The notes under the pieces are model-generated. The model saw only the letters and a program-made list of their open reading frames with translations. It was not told where the DNA came from and searched no databases. The translations under genes were made by a program, and so were the position numbers. Below, one piece after another: positions 7,642 through 15,322 of a stretch of DNA of 18,323 bases; position 1 is the first letter of the stretch, and each line of letters opens with the position of its first letter. The stretch lies in NCBI GenBank assembly GCA_001969505.1, contig LSSK01001289.1, positions 1 through 18,323 on the forward strand, written 5' to 3'. This DNA is from Zancudomyces culisetae. Its lineage: Eukaryota; Kickxellomycota; Harpellomycetes; Harpellales; Legeriomycetaceae.

Positions 7642-10600
7642 ATGTCATTTGCAAAGTTTCTGTTTGGAAATGTTGATGAGTCTGGGAAACTAGACTTTTC
7701 GGACATGGACGATGAGATGAGGGAGGTGTTTTTGGAAGTTGGAGAGGAGGGAAACAGATTTTTAGAAACCGCATTGGACGATATTATGTTCAACAATGAT
7801 ATTGCGGAAGGCATAGACAAAAAACAGACAACTTATACTACATTCGATGAGGATAGGAGTCAAGGTAGAAGCATGGAAATTGTGGAGAATGGTGCTGGTG
7901 GTAATTTTGGCGGCAAAAGCGTCATTCGACAGAAGGTTAGATTTGAAAATGCGTATGAGGATGATGAGTATGATGAGGAAACAGAAGCTGACGAGATCGA
8001 AGAGGAAGAAGAGGAGGAGGAAGAAGAAGAAGAAGAAGAGGTAGAGGAAGAGGGAGAGAGAGGTAGAGATAAAGTTAGTGGTGATGTGAAGATGAGTAAG
8101 CAAGCACCGATAATAAAACGGAGACACGAACATGAAGATTATGAGGAGGAAGAGGAGGAGGAAGAAGAAGATCGAAACAAAGACCAATATATGGGACTGT
8201 TTTCTGGTTCTGAAGAGAGCGAGATAGAGGAGAGAGATACAAGTGAAGACAGAAAAAGTGAGAATTTAACTAAGGAGGCTGTAGATGAACGAGAAAGGGA
8301 GAAAACAGCAGAGTTGTCGATGGGCTCAGAAATCGAAAGAGAGCTTGAAAAAATAGAGGAAGAGGAGGAGGAGAAGCGAGGACAAGAGCAAGAAGAAAGC
8401 GAAAAGGTGGCGGGATCAGAAACAGAGCCAGAGATGGAGATGGATGCAATGGAGGAGGGGGCTGAGGTGAAAGATTATGGACTTCGACAGGCAATATTAA
8501 AAAGAAAAAAATTGGTTGAAGCAAACCACAAAAATTTTACCGATATATTTGGATATTATATCGAGCATAAAATAAATAGAAACAAACGAAAATATCCGCA
8601 AATAGAAATTAAAACGGCAGACAGCAAGTTGTGGGAAATAAACAGGAAAGTTAAGAAGAGCGTTAACTATTTAGAAGAGATTACAAGTAGGTTAGAACGT
8701 ACACGGGAGGAAGAGGGAAGAGTAAATACATGGAATGATGTGAATTCAGGGGGGGTAGAGGTCGATAGAAGCATGTTTGGAATAGAAGTTTTAGATTGGG
8801 AAAAAGACATACGCTTCGAAAAACCAGTAGGAGAGGAAGATGGACCATGGAAAGTAGAAGGCCGGAGTATTAGGCCAATAAATATCAATTTTATGAATGG
8901 AGGCTGGATAGAGGACATACGGTTTGACATGGCTAGTGAAAAGGAAATAATGGCTATAAAGAAAAGCATTGAGCGAGGAATAGGGAGCAGAGAAGCAGAA
9001 GCTGGAGGGAAGCTTGAAAGAATAGGGTTAGAGGAGACAGGGGAAGGAAGAGGTAACAGATATAACATCTCCAACGATATGTTTTATGAGGCACTACAGG
9101 AAGGAAGAATAACAAGGGTACGACAGACATTTGGGCAGCTGGTAGTGAAGCATTCGGTTCCAGTGGTGAAATTACTGAAGCCGTTTTTCAAAATACGGTT
9201 TACAAAACAAGAATTAAGGGAATGGCACCGACCGAGATTTAATGTATATGAAAACACAGAGGCAACAAGTGGGGATGTAAAGATTCGATTTAATCGAGTA
9301 CGGAGTTCGAAGAAGAGAAAACACAGAGGTAGAAGTGAGGCACTTTGGAGTGGAATGGACATTACGTTGCGAGATAACAGTGAGATTGTGCTGGTAGAAT
9401 ACACAGAAGAATTTCCACCGCTGATGTCGAATGTGGGAATGGGCTCTGTACTGGTAAATTACTACAGAAAAGTGGATGACAAGGACACACATGTTCCAGA
9501 AACACGGCTTGGTGAGCTGTTTGTGTTGGGTGTGGCGGACGTTTCACCGTTTTGGGGGTTTGGAAATGTAGAATCAGGGCAAATGATGGCGGTTTTGTAC
9601 AACAATTTGTTTAGGGCACCGCTTTTCCAACAACGGCCGAACAATAGAGATTTTTTGGCCATTCGATTCAAAGCAGAAAAAAACAACAGCCGGTATTATT
9701 TGCGATCGATTCCACATTTTTTTGTAGCGGGGCAAACGTATCCGTTGATGGAAGTGCCTACTCCACATAGTCGTCGCGTGACTAATATAATCAAAATGAG
9801 GTTGCAAGTAGCGGCGTATAGACTAATAAATGAAAATTTACATCACTTGCTGAACTTTGAAAAACTAATCGAGATGTTCCCAGAATACAACGATGCACAA
9901 ATTAGGCAGCGACTCAAAGAGTTTTGTGAGTTTCAAAAAAAGGGGGCAGGTTCAGGATACTGGCGTGCTAAATCCAATATGCCGGTTCCTAAGGAAGAGA
10001 ATCTGCGTGAGATGCTTAGTCCTGAAATGATTTGTCTGTTTGAAAGTATGTTGGTAAGTCAGCTGCACTTGATGGACTTGGGTGCGGCTAAAGCGGCCTC
10101 GTCCGGAGCACATAACGATACTGATTCGGTTGGTAACTATAGCTACAACGATCCCCAAACACCTCAACCAACGCCTGTGAATGCCACTTCTTGGCGGCCT
10201 GTTGACGAAGCGTCGTCGCTGGCGCCATCTTCGATGGTACATACCCCGACTGAAGAAAGACTGGCCAACTGGAACACAACGCGCAATTTTACAAACGCTA
10301 CACAGGGCAAGGCGATGCTGCAGCTGTGTGGTGAAGGCGATCCATCAAATATTGGATGCGCATTCAGTTTCCTGCGTGTTAGCATGAAAGATATATTTTT
10401 GCGACCTGGTGAAGATATTGAAACAAAGCTAGCTGAAATCGAATCGCGGCCAAAGAGTGCGCATCGGTACAACGTCGCTGAGCAGCAGGAAATCTATCGT
10501 GAGGAGATTGATCGTATATGGAATGGCCAACTGCGGCTGCTCTCTTCGCCATCCTCCCTGTCGCTATCACTATCACTGTCACCATCATCTTCGTATGTAC

Positions 10601-11505
10601 CTTCTGCAGTAAAGCTTATTACCAGTTGTAAGCACCATTGCAGTGAAAATGAGAATTTGATTGTTCCCAAGTCTGGCGATCCATACCTTCCTCTTTTTCT
10701 CACCAACAATAATGTCAACAATACAAACAATAGTAATGGCGGAAAGTGTTTTGAAATTTCCAATCTATCAACTAACCTTCCTCTGAACAAACCCACAGTT
10801 CCTCCTCCTCATCAAACAAGCTTTATCGGCTACAATTCAAAGATGCTTACCAAAAAGCGCTTGGTAATTAAACGCAAAATACGATCTGCAACTATCGGCC
10901 CCTCTGGTGAATATACATATTCATATTCGGTTGAAATTCTAACAGACCCTCAAGTAATTGAGGCATACCTGCGACAGAAATACATCATCCATCAACAACA
11001 AAAGGAAAATGCTCTTAGGGACAGCGAAGCCATTGCCAAATTGAGGTTATCCAAGCATTGTAGGGCAAAACACTATTCAAAGTTATTATCTTCACACATG
11101 AGCACTTTTAGCTTGTCCTCGCAAATTCAACAACAACAACAACAGCAGCAGCAACATCAATTCTCCCAAAATGCGTCCTCTCTCAACTACGGGTACGGCT
11201 CCGCTAATGATCCAAATACTGGTAGCGGTATGACATTCTCTACCGCGTCCTCCGGTGCTGATGGAGCATTTAATACACCTGGTAGCCTTAGAGCAGATGG
11301 TTCTTTCTCGGGATCGTCGAATCATCTCAACTCCCTAAATGTCAATACCAGCCTGAATACAAATCAGAATATTATGCCCACTACACCCGGTGCATCAACA
11401 CCGCTTTCCTCTACTGGATCAAGAAGATGTAGAAACTGTGGAATGCTGGGCCACATGAAATCAAACAAAAAATGCCCCAGGTATTACGAGTTTTACCCTT
11501 CGTAA
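7642..11505 (+). CDS. TAF1: TFIID subunit TAF1
   Basis: This single exon of 1287 codons encodes the largest TFIID subunit, the nuclear scaffold that binds TBP and TAF7 and contacts core promoters. The N-terminus SFAKFLFGNVDESG matches the conserved TAF1 N-terminal motif (TAND region). Residues about 100-290 are extremely acidic. The central conserved TAF1 domain starts near residue 370 (DWEKDIRF) and contains HSVPVVKLLKPFF, LVEYTEEFPPL, NNLFRAPLF and FFVAGQTYPLMEVP. A winged-helix region follows (about 710-790, AAYRLINENL to FCEFQKKG), then NWNTTRNF (about 876) and RYNVAEQQEIYREE. A low-complexity Ser/Asn insert and a polyQ run precede the C-terminal zinc knuckle C1263-x2-C1266-x4-H1271-x6-C1278. 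There is no bromodomain, as in other fungi. It is longer than the S. cerevisiae protein (about 1066), mainly through low-complexity inserts. The start at 7642 is supported by the N-terminal motif. Confidence 0.97.
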   Translation: MSFAKFLFGNVDESGKLDFSDMDDEMREVFLEVGEEGNRFLETALDDIMFNNDIAEGIDKKQTTYTTFDEDRSQGRSMEIVENGAGGNFGGKSVIRQKVRFENAYEDDEYDEETEADEIEEEEEEEEEEEEEEVEEEGERGRDKVSGDVKMSKQAPIIKRRHEHEDYEEEEEEEEEDRNKDQYMGLFSGSEESEIEERDTSEDRKSENLTKEAVDEREREKTAELSMGSEIERELEKIEEEEEEKRGQEQEESEKVAGSETEPEMEMDAMEEGAEVKDYGLRQAILKRKKLVEANHKNFTDIFGYYIEHKINRNKRKYPQIEIKTADSKLWEINRKVKKSVNYLEEITSRLERTREEEGRVNTWNDVNSGGVEVDRSMFGIEVLDWEKDIRFEKPVGEEDGPWKVEGRSIRPININFMNGGWIEDIRFDMASEKEIMAIKKSIERGIGSREAEAGGKLERIGLEETGEGRGNRYNISNDMFYEALQEGRITRVRQTFGQLVVKHSVPVVKLLKPFFKIRFTKQELREWHRPRFNVYENTEATSGDVKIRFNRVRSSKKRKHRGRSEALWSGMDITLRDNSEIVLVEYTEEFPPLMSNVGMGSVLVNYYRKVDDKDTHVPETRLGELFVLGVADVSPFWGFGNVESGQMMAVLYNNLFRAPLFQQRPNNRDFLAIRFKAEKNNSRYYLRSIPHFFVAGQTYPLMEVPTPHSRRVTNIIKMRLQVAAYRLINENLHHLLNFEKLIEMFPEYNDAQIRQRLKEFCEFQKKGAGSGYWRAKSNMPVPKEENLREMLSPEMICLFESMLVSQLHLMDLGAAKAASSGAHNDTDSVGNYSYNDPQTPQPTPVNATSWRPVDEASSLAPSSMVHTPTEERLANWNTTRNFTNATQGKAMLQLCGEGDPSNIGCAFSFLRVSMKDIFLRPGEDIETKLAEIESRPKSAHRYNVAEQQEIYREEIDRIWNGQLRLLSSPSSLSLSLSLSPSSSYVPSAVKLITSCKHHCSENENLIVPKSGDPYLPLFLTNNNVNNTNNSNGGKCFEISNLSTNLPLNKPTVPPPHQTSFIGYNSKMLTKKRLVIKRKIRSATIGPSGEYTYSYSVEILTDPQVIEAYLRQKYIIHQQQKENALRDSEAIAKLRLSKHCRAKHYSKLLSSHMSTFSLSSQIQQQQQQQQQHQFSQNASSLNYGYGSANDPNTGSGMTFSTASSGADGAFNTPGSLRADGSFSGSSNHLNSLNVNTSLNTNQNIMPTTPGASTPLSSTGSRRCRNCGMLGHMKSNKKCPRYYEFYPS
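11128..11160 (+). repeat. CAA/CAG polyglutamine run in TAF1
   Basis: A run of CAA and CAG codons encodes QQQQQQQQQ, then HQ, within the variable linker between the last conserved TAF1 block and the zinc knuckle. Mixed CAA/CAG codons limit slippage. It is likely variable in length among strains. Confidence 0.8.
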
Positions 11506-11883
11506 CACCATTTTTACCTTTTTACCCTTTTGCTTTCGCTTTTGCTTTTTGCTTTTATCTTTGTGTTGTGTTTGTAGTTCAGTATAGAGTTTGTTTTTGT
11601 ATCAATTGAGATTATTCACAAATAAACAATATTCACCATTTTCAGGAAAAAAAAATGGAGACGGTGTGTGAGTTGAATGAGCTTCGCCCTTAAGCTTATA
11701 GCACCCAAATTAGTAATCATTTGCATTATCAATCATGTTGATGTTTACACTTTTCTTCATATATAAAATTGGCCAATTATTAATCAGAATTGGTATCTGC
11801 GCAATAAAGCTTGATTTGGAAAATGGTTGAATTTTTCCCGACCCACTAAATAAACCTGAAACTGAAAAAAAAAAACAAGAAAC

Positions 11884-11918
11884 AAAATGGAAAATGGAAA
11901 AGGGAAAAGGGAAAAGGG
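11884..11918 (+). repeat. 7-bp minisatellite
   Basis: Five tandem units are present: AAAATGG twice, then AAAAGGG three times, followed by a degenerate AAAATTGG. It lies about 380 bp after the TAF1 stop. No function is visible. Confidence 0.85.
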
Positions 11919-12270
11919 AAAATTGGCAATTAAACTTTTCCTTTCATTTCTGCCACCCTTGCTTTGAAAAAAGAAGAAAAAAATTTTTTTTTTGAAAAAT
12001 TATATATACCAGCCAAAACGATTCTTTCTAATTTTTGTCGCTATTCGTAAAATGCACGAATTTTCCCTCAAATGTTTTCAGTATGTTTTGTCTACTTATA
12101 AACTCCTCTTCAGAAAACGCTTACAGTTTTTTTTTTTTACATTATCAAACCATTTTTATAATAGTACACTCAGTATGGTCCACTATAATCTCTCCCTTTT
12201 CTCTTTTGGCCTATCTTTTATGTGTATAATGTATAATATTATAATATTGGTGCGTAGTTTTTACTCTCCT

Positions 12271-12299
12271 CCCCTTCCTTCTCCCCCCCTTCCCTCCCC
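12271..12299 (-). other. C-rich tract, G-quadruplex-capable on the minus strand
   Basis: The minus strand has G runs of 4, 3, 7 and 4 separated by short loops; splitting the seven-G run gives four GGG runs with loops of 1, 2 and 1. This meets the usual G-quadruplex pattern. It lies in the intergenic region far from either gene end. Confidence 0.5.
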
Positions 12300-12629
12300 A
12301 TTTCAAAACCACACTCCATTCATCAAACACAAAATAAAACAAAGATAATGACACCCCCCCCTCCTCCGTTCTCATACCCTATACCCTAAATTTGATTGCA
12401 TGACCTTAAAGATAAACAAAAAAAGTTTTTCTTTTCTCCTTCGTACCAAATAAAAAGTCGTGCCACCTAGCCATCACATTCTCCCATAAATGGAACAACC
12501 TGCCTCATTAGCCATCACAGACCATTCCATTTTTTATCTTGTATAACACAATGTAACATCACGCCAAATGCCCCAGATTCATGTGCAATGTAAACACACG
12601 TGGATAGAAAATGACAACATCATTTTTCA

Positions 12630-12646
12630 AGCTCGTGATACGAGCT
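12630..12646. other. 7-bp inverted repeat (hairpin)
   Basis: AGCTCGT and ACGAGCT flank the loop GAT, a perfect 7-bp stem. No T-run follows, so terminator use is unlikely. It may be a protein-binding palindrome or chance. Confidence 0.35.
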
Positions 12647-12751
12647 CAAGGATCGCTCTCATCATCCATTCTTGTCGCTACTTTTTTTTCATCAGCTTTG
12701 TAATTTATTTACTTTTTTTTTGCTCTTTAATTAGCCGATTGAGTGAATTTG

Positions 12752-12766
12752 GCGGATTTTTTCCGC
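12752..12766. promoter_or_regulatory. CGG-N7-CCG inverted repeat upstream of PUT1
   Basis: GCGGA-N5-TCCGC forms a symmetric site (CGG and CCG separated by 7 nt) about 360 bp before the PUT1 start. Zn(II)2Cys6 regulators bind CGG inverted repeats of set spacing. The proline regulator Put3 of S. cerevisiae uses N10, so this site would imply a different spacing or regulator. Position makes it a candidate for proline or nitrogen control. Confidence 0.35.
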
Positions 12767-12913
12767 GATACTCCTCTTAAAGCATTATAAACGATATAAT
12801 TCGAAAAGTCGGAAAAAAAAATTTTATTGTTATGGATGTTTTTTTCTTCAATCTATGTGGGAAAACCTAGTCTTAGTAACGAAACAAATGGGAGTAAACA
12901 GCAAAAAGTGAAA

Positions 12914-12924
12914 TATAAATAAAA
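12914..12924 (+). promoter_or_regulatory. TATA-like element upstream of PUT1
   Basis: TATAAATAAAA lies about 200 bp before the PUT1 ATG, a similar sequence and spacing to the one before TAF1. Confidence 0.35.
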
Positions 12925-13125
12925 CTAAGAATTTTCCCGTTCATACTTTCTTTGTTCCGTTTACATTCATTAATTTAGTTTTAACTTGTTTCAGGTTCAG
13001 TTTAATTTTCAGTTTCTGATGCTGATTCTGGTTTTGTTAAATATCTAATACTCAATAAACAGGTACAAGCGCGAATATTTTTATCTTTTCATCAAATAAC
13101 TATACAGAGTTTGCACAAAGCAAGA

Positions 13126-15174
13126 ATGATACAAGGTATACGAAAAAATCACCTACCAAGCAAAACTAATATCACTTGGTTACTATCTGTATCAAGATCG
13201 TATTCGGGAATAACCGGCGCAAAGAGCGTTTATGGGTCATGTGCTACTTCTGTTGCTCCATCCACTGTTTGGAATAAACAAAGAGCAGTCAATAGCGTCA
13301 TTTCCAGAAGTTACTCCCAGGGCCAAAGTGCAGACCAAACTGAAATCCAACAACCCACCAAAGAACAGGTCAAGTATATAACAGAAACCATCAAGCTAAA
13401 TGATAAGAGCTACCTAAAGCACGCAACTCTCGGCCAGTTGCTGCGAAACTCATTTGTATATTCTTGCTGCACTATCCCATGGCTGGTGAACAACTCGCTG
13501 AAACTTATCGAGTTTACTGAACGCATCCATTTGAGTTGGCTCAGTCACTGGTTTATCAAGAGGACGTTTTTTAAGACATTCTGCGCAGGGGAAAACGAAC
13601 GTGAGATTGTGGGCAGCATGAAACGGCTGAAGGGGCTGGGTATCAAATCAATTTTGGACTATTCCGTAGAATCGGATTTGAAAAAAGATGATGATGCTGG
13701 TAATGGTAAGGCTAAAAGTGAAAATGAAGTCATTGAGGAAGCCAAAAAGGCGATTGACGATCTTGTTCAGGAATATAAAAAGAGCATTGATATGGCAGCG
13801 CAGCAACGCGATTCTTTCGTTGCTGTTAAGGTCACTGGGTTGATTACTCCTGATAGTCTGTATAGACTATCCACTTTATACGAACCAGTGTTGAGGAAGG
13901 GATACAACGACCTGGTTATCAAGGCGAGTAATGGAAGTATAAAGAGTGTCAAAGACATAAATGGATTGGAAAAGATTGACCTTACTCAGTTTAAGACTGG
14001 AATCCTAGAAAAACTACCAGGGTATAGCCACAATGCCAGTAGTGTAGATGTACAGAAAATATTTAGTAGTATAGATAAAGATGGCGACGGATATATTGAT
14101 TTTATAGATCTAATGATGGGAATGGGATACTCCAACAAGTTGGTTCGCAATCTTTTCCTAGCACCACCACACTCAAAATCAACCTCGCAAGCAAAGAAGG
14201 ACGATGATTCTGGTATTCGCCCACTGGACTTGGAATTTTATGACAATTTGACTGAAAGGCTCAGGGAGATTACAATGTATGGCATTCAAAAACGTACCAG
14301 GATCATGGCAGACGCAGAACATTCATACTTCCAGCCTACAATAGATCAAGCCGTGTTGGAGGTCTGTGAAAGTGTGAACAAATTTACCAGTACCAATGGT
14401 AGCAACAATTTCCAGGTTGACCCGATCCTGTACAACACGTATCAGCTGTACACCAAGAGTGGGTTGTACAGATTGAAGACTGATTATATCAGGTCGGTCA
14501 GACAAGGCTGGGCATTTGGTGTCAAGATAGTCAGAGGCGCATACATGGCATTGGAAAACGCCAGGGCTCTTGAACTTGGCTATGAAACACCAATCAATGA
14601 AACCTTGCAAGCTACACATGATAGCTATAACGGAGCTATTGAGTTTTTGTTGGGAAAAATAGCCGAAAGTAAGATAAAGGCCTTGCAAATGGTGCAAAGC
14701 TCTAATGAAGCAAGCAAAGTTATTTCTGTTAACAATCCAGCCATTTTTATTGCTTCACACAACCACAACTCCATAAAATTGGCTATTGATAGATCGCAGA
14801 AATTGGGACTGATAATTAAACATGACTTTTCAGACACTGACAAAAAAAACAAAAACGTAGTAGCTGATTGTTCAAGAACTCTGGGTTTCGGTCAGTTGTT
14901 TGGTATGCAGGATGGAGCTACTAGCTACTTGGCCAATTATATGCTGGCTGCAGAGATTGATGCCACTAGCGGCAACAGCTCACAACTACCCAAGGCATTC
15001 CCTTCAGCCAAATCCCTCCATGTTTACAAATATGTTCCATATGGGCCAATTGCAAAAGTATTACCATATTTGATCCGCAGAGCACAAGAAAATTCGGCTG
15101 TTTTGGACACAGTCAAAGATGAAGTTAGACAGATCAACAACGAAATCAAATCAAGACTCTTTTTCTCTTCATAA
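13126..15174 (+). CDS. PUT1: Mitochondrial proline dehydrogenase with EF-hand
   Basis: The 682-residue protein starts at the ATG at 13126; the frame is open upstream only to a TTG. It oxidises L-proline to P5C with FAD in the mitochondrion, passing electrons to the respiratory chain. The first about 70 residues are rich in Arg/Ser with little acid, a presequence. Family blocks follow in order: RLKGLGIKSILDYSVES, an inserted EF-hand (D317-K-D319-G-D321-G-Y-I-D325-x-x-D328), DAEHSYFQPTID (D396), QGWAFGVKIVRGAYM (R470), ASHNHNS, GFGQLFGMQDG, and YKYVPYGP with YLIRRAQEN (R651, R652, E655), the substrate-binding Arg-Arg-x-x-Glu. It is much longer than S. cerevisiae Put1 (about 476) and its layout is closer to animal PRODH. 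The gene converges on LCB1 with a 148-bp gap. Confidence 0.95.
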   Translation: MIQGIRKNHLPSKTNITWLLSVSRSYSGITGAKSVYGSCATSVAPSTVWNKQRAVNSVISRSYSQGQSADQTEIQQPTKEQVKYITETIKLNDKSYLKHATLGQLLRNSFVYSCCTIPWLVNNSLKLIEFTERIHLSWLSHWFIKRTFFKTFCAGENEREIVGSMKRLKGLGIKSILDYSVESDLKKDDDAGNGKAKSENEVIEEAKKAIDDLVQEYKKSIDMAAQQRDSFVAVKVTGLITPDSLYRLSTLYEPVLRKGYNDLVIKASNGSIKSVKDINGLEKIDLTQFKTGILEKLPGYSHNASSVDVQKIFSSIDKDGDGYIDFIDLMMGMGYSNKLVRNLFLAPPHSKSTSQAKKDDDSGIRPLDLEFYDNLTERLREITMYGIQKRTRIMADAEHSYFQPTIDQAVLEVCESVNKFTSTNGSNNFQVDPILYNTYQLYTKSGLYRLKTDYIRSVRQGWAFGVKIVRGAYMALENARALELGYETPINETLQATHDSYNGAIEFLLGKIAESKIKALQMVQSSNEASKVISVNNPAIFIASHNHNSIKLAIDRSQKLGLIIKHDFSDTDKKNKNVVADCSRTLGFGQLFGMQDGATSYLANYMLAAEIDATSGNSSQLPKAFPSAKSLHVYKYVPYGPIAKVLPYLIRRAQENSAVLDTVKDEVRQINNEIKSRLFFSS

Positions 15175-15322
15175 ACCCTCACACCCCTGTTTCTTTTCTT
15201 ATAGAATTTTTTGTTTGTTTATTTTCAACAGTTATATTGAATATAGTAATTAAACATAAAAAATAAATTTTAAATATTAAAAACAATCGAAACGAAACAA
15301 TGTCGTTTCCTCCGGAGCTAGC
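15175..15322. terminator. Shared 3' region between convergent PUT1 and LCB1
   Basis: These 148 AT-rich bases separate the stops of two convergent genes. They include TTAAATATTAAAA and AATAAATTTTAAA stretches that can serve as yeast efficiency and positioning elements on either strand. The two 3' UTRs probably overlap. Confidence 0.45.

Larger units (their letters stand above)
11506..13125. other. Intergenic region TAF1-PUT1
   Basis: These 1.6 kb between two plus-strand genes hold no convincing gene. The frames at 11992-12348 (TTG start, low complexity) and 12568-12780 (ATG start) look like chance. It starts with a pyrimidine-rich TAF1 3' end (11512-11560) and an AATAAACAATA poly(A)-like site near 11621. 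It also contains a 7-bp minisatellite, long A/T palindromes (11972-11992, 12811-12826), a C-rich tract, a hairpin, a CGG-N7-CCG site and a TATA element, listed separately where notable. Confidence 0.5.

Noticed and set aside
7762-8524. Minus-strand frames rich in Phe/Leu/Ser opposite TAF1
   Set aside because: They are complements of purine-only Glu/Lys/Arg codons in the acidic region of TAF1.
11992-12348. 118-codon plus-strand frame after TAF1
   Set aside because: It begins with TTG and is dominated by Phe, Leu and Pro from T-rich and C-rich low-complexity DNA.
12371-12390. Telomere-like TACCCTATACCCTAAA
   Set aside because: Only two imperfect units in mid-spacer; better explained by chance.
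13111-13125. Upstream extension of PUT1 to a TTG
   Set aside because: Non-ATG start; the ATG at 13126 opens a good mitochondrial presequence.
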